From CAYIFC01 sp964362645 (GTDB lineage Bacteria > Patescibacteriota > Minisyncoccia > Phycocordibacterales > JACOZG01): DNA of 15,773 nt. Position numbers and translations under genes: made by a program. The notes beneath the pieces were generated by a model that had not been told where the DNA came from, did not search any database, and saw only the letters and a list, made by a program, of their open reading frames with translations. The DNA lies in the NCBI GenBank assembly GCA_964362645.1, contig CAYIFC010000015.1, positions 1-15,773 of the forward strand, given 5' to 3'. Shown here piece by piece: positions 5,698 to 12,672 of this stretch; within the stretch, counting starts at the first letter, position 1, and each line of letters starts with the position of its first letter.

Positions 5698-7006
5698 AGC
5701 GGGTTTTAATTAATTCTTCAAACTCCTTACCAGCGGCGGTGGCGGCCTCGGTGGCCGTCGAGCGGCCGGTCGTTACAGATTCTATCATGGTTTTAAAAAT
5801 GCGCTCACTACCACTGGGGTCGAAATCGTACCAAGCGCGCGCGCCGATCGCCGCCTGATAGCGGATCGTTTCCACTGTGTTGCTAGTCCCCGCCGCGAGT
5901 GTACTCTTGGCGGCCGGCGTAAGTCCGAGTGCCGTGGCCACTTGGAGCGCATTCTCTGGTAAGGCTAAAATGCTGGCCACTTGGTAGGCCGTCTGCGGGT
6001 TCTTGCTCCCCCGCGCCACCCCAACCGCGGTAAAACGACCCAAGAAAACACGTGCATTGCGCTCTTTGCGCGGTAAGAGTGTGAGGTCAAAATCAAGATG
6101 CGGATTCTGGAGACGTAAACCCTCATACTCACTGCCATAGCCTAAGTAGAAGACGGCCTGGCCTTGAGCGAAAGCGGCTCGTGCTTCCGGCAAAGAGCGA
6201 TTCCAGGTGTAACTCACGCGAGCGGGATCGGAAAACTGAGCAAAGAAGTCGAGCGCCGCCGCCGCCGGCGAAAGCACCGAACTGTTCTGTGAAGTGAAAC
6301 GTGGCGCAAGACCTTGCTCGGTTCGTTCAATAATCGGCGTCCCCGCCTGGAGCATCAGCATGGCCATTACATCCTTAGCTAAGCGAATGTTGCCATAGGC
6401 ACCAAGAGCGATGGCACTCTGGGTAATGTTGCGCGCGGCGTCGAGCGCGGTGAGGCGCGGCACCATTGCTAAAAGCTCGGTCCAAGTAGTCGGCGGGTTC
6501 ACAATACCGGCGTTAGTAAGAGCCGTGCGATTATAGTAGAGCACCAACGGATCGAGGGCGATCGGCAAGGCCAGTACACCATCTTTAGCTAGATAAAGTG
6601 TTTCGCTTCCGGCAACAAAGGAGTCTTGGAAGGTGCGCAAAGGTAGAGACTCATAGGGCCAAGCCAGAAGTCGCGAGCCCTGGGTAAAAACGAAATCCTG
6701 CGGCGCCAGCATTAGGTCGGGGCCAACGCTGTCAGCCAAAGCCGTTACATATTCGGCTTCAAGCGCAGATGGCGCTAGTTGGACATAGCGGAGAGTGAAA
6801 GATTTCTGGTTGGCTTGGTTTAGTTGTTCGATAAAAGGACTAAGGCGCTTAGCATCGGCCGTCCCCCACATCACCACCTCACCGCCCGTTCCGCCCGATG
6901 GAGTACGAAAGCCTGGTAGAATACCGGAAAAGATCAACACCGCCACGATCGCGATAAAAATAAAACCGGCGATCAGAACTAATTGGAAAGTAGAAAGAGT
7001 TTTCAT
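5681..7006 (-). CDS. Membrane-anchored family-1 extracellular solute-binding protein
   Basis: 441 residues. An N-terminal TM anchor (about 7-30) has no lipobox cysteine, so it is tethered by the helix rather than by lipid. A Gly-rich linker follows, then a family-1 (sugar/oligosaccharide type) periplasmic binding fold from EVVMWGTAD (about 43). Typical elements are the early strand and helix, SVGPDLMLAPQDF, DGVLALPIALDPLVLYYNRTAL (hinge region), the PTTWTEL loop, and FAQGQAVFYLGYGSE in the second lobe. Length is usual for the family. No ABC permease or ATPase is adjacent. The gene is locked between a methyltransferase (ATGA overlap) and pilin copy 1 (17-nt overlap), so it probably works with the pilin apparatus or as a surface binding protein rather than in a classical importer. 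Confidence 0.85.
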   Translation of the reverse strand: MKTLSTFQLVLIAGFIFIAIVAVLIFSGILPGFRTPSGGTGGEVVMWGTADAKRLSPFIEQLNQANQKSFTLRYVQLAPSALEAEYVTALADSVGPDLMLAPQDFVFTQGSRLLAWPYESLPLRTFQDSFVAGSETLYLAKDGVLALPIALDPLVLYYNRTALTNAGIVNPPTTWTELLAMVPRLTALDAARNITQSAIALGAYGNIRLAKDVMAMLMLQAGTPIIERTEQGLAPRFTSQNSSVLSPAAAALDFFAQFSDPARVSYTWNRSLPEARAAFAQGQAVFYLGYGSEYEGLRLQNPHLDFDLTLLPRKERNARVFLGRFTAVGVARGSKNPQTAYQVASILALPENALQVATALGLTPAAKSTLAAGTSNTVETIRYQAAIGARAWYDFDPSGSERIFKTMIESVTTGRSTATEAATAAGKEFEELIKTRYGSGQ

Positions 7007-7551
7007 ACAGTTTTGTCGGCGACGCGCCAGAGCTGGCCGTAATGGTGCGCACCAGCCGGAAAGTCGAGCAACTTGGCAAACCCAGCTTGGAGACAGATTT
7101 GTTCGGCCTCGGCCGGCCCGAGCACCTGCTCGGGCTTAGGCCCCAAACCGCCGAAGCTATCCTGCCACTCCACGAGAGCCACTCGCCCCCCGGGCATTAG
7201 TACCCTCTTGGCTTCAAGCAAAATTGAATAGCGGGCTGAAGATTGAAAAAGGACATTCGCAATAATTACCAATTCTACTTTCCGGTCAGCCAGTTTAGAA
7301 CCACCAACTTTTTCTATATCACCCCAGACGATCTCAACATTAGAAAGATGGGCTTCACGGGCCACAGCCGCTAAACGAGTCAGTAGCGCTTGTTGAACAT
7401 CAACGGCGTAGACCTTACCGCTCTGACTAATTTTTTTAGCAACGGCCAAGGTATAAGCGCCGCTACCGGCACCAAAGTCGGCAACTACCATCCCTTCGGT
7501 TAAACCGAAGTGTTCAATATTTTTTGCTGGGTCGGAGAAAGGACCGTCCAT
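7003..7551 (-). CDS. Class I SAM-dependent methyltransferase
   Basis: 182 residues with a Rossmann-type methyltransferase fold. SAM motif I is VVADFGAGSGAYT (about 22-34), the acidic end of strand 2 is VYAVDV (about 47-52), the VEIVWGDIE segment carries the motif II region, and VELVIIANVLFQ plus a MPGGRVALVEW strand form the later core. Substrate cannot be read from sequence; the plan resembles small UbiE/arsenite-methyltransferase-like proteins, but no cysteine triad is present. The ATG lies 21 nt after the gyrA stop, and the TGA overlaps the next ATG. A TATACT (7562-7567, minus) lies 10 nt before the ATG, so a separate near-leaderless start is possible, although its -35 is poor. Confidence 0.85.
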   Translation of the reverse strand: MDGPFSDPAKNIEHFGLTEGMVVADFGAGSGAYTLAVAKKISQSGKVYAVDVQQALLTRLAAVAREAHLSNVEIVWGDIEKVGGSKLADRKVELVIIANVLFQSSARYSILLEAKRVLMPGGRVALVEWQDSFGGLGPKPEQVLGPAEAEQICLQAGFAKLLDFPAGAHHYGQLWRVADKTV

Positions 7552-7572
7552 TGGTCCCTTTAGTATACTAAA

Positions 7573-10068
7573 TTATAGACAGGTGAGAGAAGCGAGGCTA
7601 TCCCCTTCGCGCATTCGCATTACGCGCACGCCCTGCGTACTGCGACTCAAAGTTGGGATCTCGCCCAAATTGGTGCGCACCACTTGCCCCTGCTTCGACA
7701 TCGTAATGATCTCGTCTTTGGTGGCGTCGAGCACTTGAGCACTAATTAGCGGACCAGTTTTGGTCGTTACTTTTGCCGTAAGGATACCAGTCCCACCACG
7801 CTTCTGGACTTTGTACTCCGAGAGTTTGCTCTTCTTGCCGTAACCACTGGCCGAAAGAACGAGGAGCTCACCCTGCCTACCGGCAGGCAGGCTTCTTTCA
7901 CCACCACTGATTAAACCTAAGCCAACCACAGAATCACCCTTGCGGAGTTTAATCGCGCGCACACCACCGGCAGTACGTCCCATCTCACGAATATCGGACT
8001 CTTTAAAACGAATCGCTTGACCTAAAGAAGTGGTCACGATGGCCTCATCACTCTTGTTTACTAAAACAGCACCGTAGAGCTCATCACCGTCATCAAGACG
8101 AATGGCAATAATTCCCGAACGCCGAACATCGCTAAATTGTTTAACGGCCACCTTCTTCGCTGTCCCTAGCTTGGTTGTCATCAACACCGAGCCTGGTGCG
8201 CTCTTGGCGCCTTTCGGTAAGGCCAAAACAGAAGTTACACGTTCATTATCGGCCAACTGCAAGAAGTTCATGATGGACTTGCCGCGGGTCGCGCGCTTAC
8301 CTTCAGGGATGTCGTACATTTTTATCTGGTAGACCTTGCCGCGATCAGTGAAAAAGAGTAGATCGCTGTGAGTATTGGCGGAAAGGAAGATTGAGACGAA
8401 ATCCTCTTCTTTAATGTCTAGGTCAATCACACCTACACCGCCGCGACGCTGAACGCGGTACTCGGATGGGTCAGTGCGTTTGATGTAGCCACCGCGTGTG
8501 AGAACTAAAACATTGTCTTTCTCAGCGACGAGATCTTCGGTGTTAATTTCTTTCACGCCATGCTTAACCACCTTGGTGCGACGCGCATCGCCATACTTGT
8601 CTTTAACGGCAACCGATTCGGAACGAACTACACCCAAAATCTTTTTCGGATCGGCGAGCAAGGCTTTGAGATCACGAATGAGAGCCAACTTTTCCCTCAA
8701 CTCATCTTCGATCTGCTGACGCTCGAGCGCCGCGAGCTTCGACAAACGCATTTCCAAAATAGCGCTGGCTTGCGCGTCAGAGAAGTCAAAACGCTTTTTA
8801 AGCGCGGCGTGAGCTGACGGCACATCGGGCGACTTTTTGATCGTCGCGATCACCTCATCAATGTGATCGAGCGCTTTCTTCAGACCTTCAAGAATGTGCG
8901 CGCGCTCTTCGGCGCGGGCGAGATCGAAGCGCGTCCGCCGAGTAATAACCGTCTGCCGATGTTTTAAAAATTCTTCGAGGACGTCGCGGAGCGAGAGCAA
9001 GCGCGGTACACCTTCAACTAAAGCGAGCATATTGTAATGGAAAACGGTTTCGAGCTCGGTGTTTTTGTAGAGCGCATTTAAAATCTTTTCGGGGTAGACG
9101 CCTTGCTTGAGATCGATAACGACGCGCAAGTCGTCGATAGTGGTGGACTCGTCGCGGACATCACGGATCCCCTCCACCTTTTTATCGCGGACAAGATCAG
9201 CAATCTGAACGACCAAATTAGCTTTGTTGACCTGGTAAGGAATCGAGGTAATGACGATCTGGAAGCTGCCGGACTTAGCCTCCACGATCTCAGCTTCGCC
9301 GCGGATGAGCACGCCGCCGCGGCCGGAGGCCGCGGCGTGTTTAATATCAACCTCGTTATAAATAACGCCGCCAGTTGGGAAGTCAGGACCCTTAACAAAC
9401 TGGAGCAAGTCTTCGGTGGTGGCCTCGGGATGATCAATTAGATGGATCAACGCCTCCATCACCTCGGTAAGATTGTGCGGCGGAATCTTGGTCGCCATAC
9501 CCACCGCGATACCCACCGACCCCATCATTAGAAGATTCGGCACAACGGAGGGCAAAAGTGTGGGCTCTTGGTGCGAGTTGTCGTAGTTGGGAGCAAAATC
9601 GACCGTCTCCTTCTCAATATCTCTTAAGAGCTCGGCCGCGAGCGGCGACATTTTAGCCTCGGTATAACGCATAGCAGCTGGTGAGTCGCCATCAATCGAA
9701 CCGAAGTTACCTTGGCCCGTCACCAACGGATAGCGCATCGAGAAGTCCTGGGCCAAACGCACCAAAGCATCGTAAGCGGGAATGTCGCCATGCGGATGAT
9801 ATTTACCCAACACTTCACCCACCACCAACGCTGATTTGCGGAATTTGGCGGAAGAGTTGAGACCAAGCTTATGCATCGCAAAAAGAATACGACGATGGAC
9901 CGGCTTTAAACCATCACGGACATCAGGCAAGGCGCGTGACACGATAACCGACATCGCGTAGTCGAGGTACGACTCCTTCATCTCTTTCGAGATGTCGACG
10001 GCTAAAATCCGGCCACCAATTGGTGCCGGTTCTTTATCTCCTTGATTGTCTGCACTCTTCCGCGCCAT
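7573..10068 (-). CDS. gyrA: DNA gyrase subunit A
   Basis: 831 residues, close to family length but without an acidic tail. The N-terminal breakage-reunion domain shows VRDGLKPVHRRILFAM, YHPHGD (90-95) and the catalytic tyrosine Y135 in AAMRYTE. It makes the transient double-strand break in the A2B2 enzyme that introduces negative supercoils. The C-terminal beta-pinwheel starts near 515, with a GyrA box QRRGGVG at 540-546 (Val where Lys/Arg is usual) and a related repeat QKRGGTG at 755-761. The position matching E. coli Ser83 is Ile96 and the next residue is Pro. Residues 726-733 (SLPAGRQG) are an in-frame insert encoded by a palindrome. gyrB is not in the window. Assignment to gyrA rather than parC rests on the box and pinwheel. 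Confidence 0.96.
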   Translation of the reverse strand: MARKSADNQGDKEPAPIGGRILAVDISKEMKESYLDYAMSVIVSRALPDVRDGLKPVHRRILFAMHKLGLNSSAKFRKSALVVGEVLGKYHPHGDIPAYDALVRLAQDFSMRYPLVTGQGNFGSIDGDSPAAMRYTEAKMSPLAAELLRDIEKETVDFAPNYDNSHQEPTLLPSVVPNLLMMGSVGIAVGMATKIPPHNLTEVMEALIHLIDHPEATTEDLLQFVKGPDFPTGGVIYNEVDIKHAAASGRGGVLIRGEAEIVEAKSGSFQIVITSIPYQVNKANLVVQIADLVRDKKVEGIRDVRDESTTIDDLRVVIDLKQGVYPEKILNALYKNTELETVFHYNMLALVEGVPRLLSLRDVLEEFLKHRQTVITRRTRFDLARAEERAHILEGLKKALDHIDEVIATIKKSPDVPSAHAALKKRFDFSDAQASAILEMRLSKLAALERQQIEDELREKLALIRDLKALLADPKKILGVVRSESVAVKDKYGDARRTKVVKHGVKEINTEDLVAEKDNVLVLTRGGYIKRTDPSEYRVQRRGGVGVIDLDIKEEDFVSIFLSANTHSDLLFFTDRGKVYQIKMYDIPEGKRATRGKSIMNFLQLADNERVTSVLALPKGAKSAPGSVLMTTKLGTAKKVAVKQFSDVRRSGIIAIRLDDGDELYGAVLVNKSDEAIVTTSLGQAIRFKESDIREMGRTAGGVRAIKLRKGDSVVGLGLISGGERSLPAGRQGELLVLSASGYGKKSKLSEYKVQKRGGTGILTAKVTTKTGPLISAQVLDATKDEIITMSKQGQVVRTNLGEIPTLSRSTQGVRVMRMREGDSLASLTCL
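7870..7893 (-). repeat. Palindromic insert within gyrA, encodes SLPAGRQG
   Basis: CCTGCCT (7872-7878) and AGGCAGG (7885-7891) form a perfect 7-bp palindrome around ACCGGC. The 24-nt segment adds eight residues between pinwheel strands, where relatives that I recall go directly from GGE to a LLVL strand. The frame is kept. Confidence 0.75.
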
Positions 10069-10079
10069 AAGTAATCGTT

Positions 10080-10108
10080 AGTCTAGTCTTTAAACGCCCC
10101 TTTAACAA
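10080..10108 (-). promoter_or_regulatory. Candidate gyrA promoter inside the 3' end of the upstream gene
   Basis: On the minus strand TTGTTA, 17 nt and TAGACT end 11 nt before the gyrA ATG, where no SD is seen. Both boxes match the consensus at 4 of 6 positions, so gyrA may instead depend on readthrough from the MBL-fold promoter. Confidence 0.4.
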
Positions 10109-10340
10109 CTGCCCAACCAGCGCCCACTCGGGCAACAGCGTCGCCAAAAACGGATGATTCTTGCTCAGCCTTTTGAGCTATTGAGGTCTCTGTTGGCGCG
10201 GCAAAGCGAAGCGAGAGAGTTGAGAACCAAATGATCGCGATCACGGCCGTAATGCCGATCGTCGCGACTAAGCGTACGCGCTCGCGCTTGTGCTCTGGCT
10301 CTTCGCGCAACTTATCAATTTTGTTTAAAAATGTAGACAT
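10083..10340 (-). CDS. Small single-TM hypothetical protein
   Basis: 85 residues. A strongly charged N terminus (residues 7-23, many Lys/Arg/Glu) leads into one TM helix (about 24-44, LVATIGITAVIAIIWFSTLSL) and a polar tail with an Ala/Gly-rich amphipathic end. The predicted arrangement is N-in. No family was recognised. It lies 9 nt after the MBL-fold gene and 14 nt before gyrA, consistent with one transcript. It is too small for much beyond an adaptor or membrane-tethering role. Confidence 0.72.
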   Translation of the reverse strand: MSTFLNKIDKLREEPEHKRERVRLVATIGITAVIAIIWFSTLSLRFAAPTETSIAQKAEQESSVFGDAVARVGAGWAVVKGAFKD

Positions 10341-10349
10341 ATTTAAATT

Positions 10350-10970
10350 TTAAACCACGCTTAATATTGCAACCTCCCCCTCCATACTAACTAATTCTTT
10401 CTTGCGAAAAGTTAACTTGTCTTTCGTATCAACCTTATCAGCTGGCACGCCCGCTTCTTTAAGAAAAACGTTGAGAGACTTCGAGTCGTCGGTGAGAGGG
10501 ATTACTAAATTGGGATCAACTTCCAACATTAATTTATGAGCGCCTTTTGCATCAATAATTCCCTCACCACTAATTGGCGTTAACAAAACATCGACGTCAC
10601 CGAGCGCTTCTTGAGTTTTGGGATCGAGCGCGGCATCAGCCAAAGCTCCGGCGTGAACGATTTTAATATCGTCGACTGTTAATTCGTAAATAGTATTGAT
10701 CTTGCCGTCAGGGCCAGTGGAAGGTAGGCCTTTAATAAAAATACCACCCACCTCGTACTCGCCGGGGCCGTCGATTACAAACGGCACGCGCTCGCCAAGT
10801 GTCACCTGGTCAACACCATTATAGTCGTCATCGTTAACGCTCACCAAGGCCAGGTCAGCCCCAAAACGCGTTTGTTTGGCACTCGACTTTTTGCTCACCG
10901 GATTAAAAGCCACCACCAGGTCGCCCTGCTGGATTTTGACAAAACCACGGCCATGATACGTCACAATCAT
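10350..10970 (-). CDS. UlaG-like MBL-fold protein lacking the metal site
   Basis: 206 residues from the ATG at 10970. The sequence follows the Lactamase_B_3/UlaG-like plan: MIVTYHGRGFVKIQ (first strands), RFGADLALVSV, the VPFVIDGPGEYEVGGI core block, NTIYEL, IVHAGAL and GDVDVLLTPI. The metal-binding HxHxDH loop that should follow LVSV reads NDDDYNG, the later Asp is Ala (HAGAL), and the last His position in the IPL strand is Thr. Only H106 survives. It is therefore probably not a hydrolase; a binding or structural role is inferred. An upstream GTG (11004-11006) is rejected as the start because it forms part of a well-spaced -35 box. First gene of a likely operon with the small TM protein and gyrA. 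Confidence 0.82.
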   Translation of the reverse strand: MIVTYHGRGFVKIQQGDLVVAFNPVSKKSSAKQTRFGADLALVSVNDDDYNGVDQVTLGERVPFVIDGPGEYEVGGIFIKGLPSTGPDGKINTIYELTVDDIKIVHAGALADAALDPKTQEALGDVDVLLTPISGEGIIDAKGAHKLMLEVDPNLVIPLTDDSKSLNVFLKEAGVPADKVDTKDKLTFRKKELVSMEGEVAILSVV

Positions 10971-10977
10971 TAAGCCT

Positions 10978-11006
10978 ACTCTAACAAAATTACCGCCCGC
11001 TGTCAC
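10978..11006 (-). promoter_or_regulatory. Promoter giving a leaderless MBL-fold mRNA
   Basis: On the minus strand GTGACA (5 of 6 to TTGACA), a 17-nt spacer and TAGAGT, ending 7 nt before the ATG at 10970. The predicted start falls at the ATG itself; there is no SD. Confidence 0.65.
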
Positions 11007-11020
11007 GCGTTTTGGAGTAT

Positions 11021-11051
11021 AAGAAAAGCCGATAACCTAAAGGTTACCGGC
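11021..11051 (-). terminator. Rho-independent terminator of the HTH gene
   Basis: The minus-strand RNA reads GCCGGTAACC, loop TTTA, GGTTATCGGC (10 bp with one G-U pair), then TTTTCTT. It lies 16 bp after the HTH stop, so that gene is monocistronic. Confidence 0.9.
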
Positions 11052-11066
11052 GCTGTGAATTCAAGA

Positions 11067-11420
11067 TTACTTACGAGATCTTACCTCTTTAATGATCTTT
11101 ACCGCCATGGAAACTGACAAGTCCCCCATCGCCTCCTGTACCCTGAGAAGAGTTTCCAGGTCGCTCTTGGTCAATAAGATTTCTTCTTCAACCAGCCGCT
11201 CATCTCTCATTCCCCAAGAGACAAGCTCATCAGTAGAGACCTTCAAAATCCTGGCAAAATCTTTCTGGTTTGCAATGGGAACCCTCGATTGCATGAGCCA
11301 ACTGCGCAACCTTTCGTAAGGGACCTTCAGCTCATCTGCGAACTCTACTTGGGTCAACTTAAGTTTCAGTAGGCACGACTTGATCTCATCTTTGAAGCTC
11401 AGACTTCCTTTTCCGGCCAT
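11067..11420 (-). CDS. HTH (XRE/Cro-like) DNA-binding protein
   Basis: 117 residues from ATG 11420, chosen over GTG 11465 because AAAGGATAGG stands 6-7 nt upstream. Residues 8-67 form a Cro/XRE-like helix bundle: FKDEIKSCLLKLKL, then TQVEFADELKVPYERLRSWL (the HTH, residues 23-42), then IANQKDFARILKVSTDEL. A C-terminal helical part (about 74-115) may mediate dimerisation. It probably acts as a repressor. It has its own strong promoter and terminator, and ATAAG/CTTAT half-sites lie between its -35 and -10 boxes, so autoregulation is plausible. The strong SD and long leader resemble the accessory genes at 1071-3915 rather than the surrounding housekeeping genes. Confidence 0.8.
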   Translation of the reverse strand: MAGKGSLSFKDEIKSCLLKLKLTQVEFADELKVPYERLRSWLMQSRVPIANQKDFARILKVSTDELVSWGMRDERLVEEEILLTKSDLETLLRVQEAMGDLSVSMAVKIIKEVRSRK

Positions 11421-11484
11421 AATCCTATCCTTTACATTAGAAACACTGATTACCCCTTTGGTCACCTTAACGGCTTCTTAACTA

Positions 11485-11512
11485 AATATAAGTGAACATT
11501 GGCTTATGTCAA
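11485..11512 (-). promoter_or_regulatory. Strong promoter of the HTH gene, with possible operator
   Basis: On the minus strand a perfect TTGACA (11512-11507), a 16-nt spacer and TATATT (11490-11485). The inverted half-sites ATAAG and CTTAT span the spacer, and GTTAAG occurs twice downstream (11-nt period). Both are candidate repressor sites. Confidence 0.8.
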
Positions 11513-11530
11513 GAGTAAAACTAACTGCTC

Positions 11531-11560
11531 TTGCCAGTGACTAGGTCTTTCCGCTATACT
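11531..11560 (+). promoter_or_regulatory. Promoter giving a leaderless S1 mRNA
   Basis: TTGCCA (5 of 6), an 18-nt spacer and TATACT (5 of 6), ending exactly 7 nt before the ATG at 11568. The interval CTCCCCC holds no SD. Confidence 0.75.
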
Positions 11561-11567
11561 CTCCCCC

Positions 11568-12671
11568 ATGATAGAAACTAGTAAAATAGCCACCGCTTCT
11601 GCTCCACTTGCGCCGTTGGGCGTGATGGAGAAGATAATCAAGGACTCACCGGCTCCGCCGGAGGTGGGGACGTTGGTTGGTGGCACCGTCATCGGCAAGG
11701 ACCGGATGGCCCTCTATGTAGATGTGCCTCCTTTTGGCACGGGCATCATCTTCGGCCGCGAATATTTGAACGCTCGCGAAATCATCCGCGAAGTTAAGGT
11801 TGGTGACGAAGTCACCGCTAAAGTTGTGGAACCAGAAGGCGAAGAGGGTTACATCGAGCTCTCGCTTAAAGAAGCCAAGCAAGCCCTCACCTGGACGGAA
11901 GCCAAGAAAGCCATCGAGCAAAAGCTCATTTTCGATCTCCCTGTTAAAGATGCCAACAAGGGCGGCTTAATAATGGCTTGGCAAGGGATCGACGGCTTTA
12001 TGCCCGCCTCCCAATTGAAAGCCGAGCACTACCCCAAGGTAGCTGATGGCGACAAACAAAAGATTATGGATGAGCTTAAGAAGTTCGTCGGCCAAACTAT
12101 CTCCGTCTATATTATTGGTGCTGATCCGAAAGAAAATAAGTTGATCTTCTCGGAAAAGGTGCTCGGCGTTAACCAGAGCCGCCAAGAAATGGTTTCTAAA
12201 TATAATCTCGGCGATGTAGTGGAAGGCGAAGTGACCGGCGTCGTTGACTTTGGCGTATTTGTAAAACTGGAGGAAGGCTTCGAAGGTCTCGTCCACATTT
12301 CCGAAATTGACTGGGCGCTGGTGGAGAACACTCGCGACCGCTTTAAGCCCGGCGAAAAGATCCGCGCCAAAATCATCGAAGTTAAAGATGGTAAGGTCTC
12401 GCTCTCGGTTAAGGCACTCAAAAAGAATCCCTGGGAAGATGCCGGTGCCAAGTACAAAAAGGGCGACAAAGTTAGCGGCGTCGTTATTAAATACAATAAG
12501 CACGGGGCGCTCGTCTCGATTGAAGAAGGCGTGGCCGGCTTAATTCACATCTCCGAATTTACTACTGAAGATGAGCTCCGCACCAAGCTGGAACTCGGCA
12601 AAACTTACTCTTTCCTCATCAACCTCTTCGACCCCTCTCACCAAAAGATGACATTATCGCTGGTTAAGTAG
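11568..12671 (+). CDS. rpsA: Ribosomal protein S1, four-domain form
   Basis: 367 residues with four S1/OB-fold repeats at about 34-102, 117-198, 213-283 and 297-366. Repeat 3 is the most typical (GDVVEGEVTGVVDFGVFVKL, then EGLVHISEIDW, then KVSLSVKAL). Repeat 4 follows the same plan (GVAGLIHISEF). Repeats 1 and 2 are divergent, as expected of the ribosome-binding half. E. coli S1 has six repeats; shorter four-repeat forms occur in many bacteria. S1 helps 30S subunits bind mRNA, mainly leadered ones, so it is notable that its own mRNA is predicted to lack a leader. An internal ATG at codon 20 is an alternative start, but the promoter geometry favours 11568. The stop is 1 bp from that of convergent pth. 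Confidence 0.9.
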   Translation: MIETSKIATASAPLAPLGVMEKIIKDSPAPPEVGTLVGGTVIGKDRMALYVDVPPFGTGIIFGREYLNAREIIREVKVGDEVTAKVVEPEGEEGYIELSLKEAKQALTWTEAKKAIEQKLIFDLPVKDANKGGLIMAWQGIDGFMPASQLKAEHYPKVADGDKQKIMDELKKFVGQTISVYIIGADPKENKLIFSEKVLGVNQSRQEMVSKYNLGDVVEGEVTGVVDFGVFVKLEEGFEGLVHISEIDWALVENTRDRFKPGEKIRAKIIEVKDGKVSLSVKALKKNPWEDAGAKYKKGDKVSGVVIKYNKHGALVSIEEGVAGLIHISEFTTEDELRTKLELGKTYSFLINLFDPSHQKMTLSLVK

Positions 12672-12672
12672 C

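Noticed and set aside
9310..9339. Very GC-rich hairpin in gyrA (CGCGGCC-GGA-GGCCGCG with flanking CACGC/GCGTG)
   Set aside because: It encodes the ordinary Ala-rich and SGRGG stretch of GyrA with no extra residues, so it is likely a by-product of GC-rich codon choice rather than an inserted element.
9078..9441. Long open frames on both strands within gyrA
   Set aside because: Frame shadows of a highly conserved gene; the composition is that of out-of-frame GC-rich coding.
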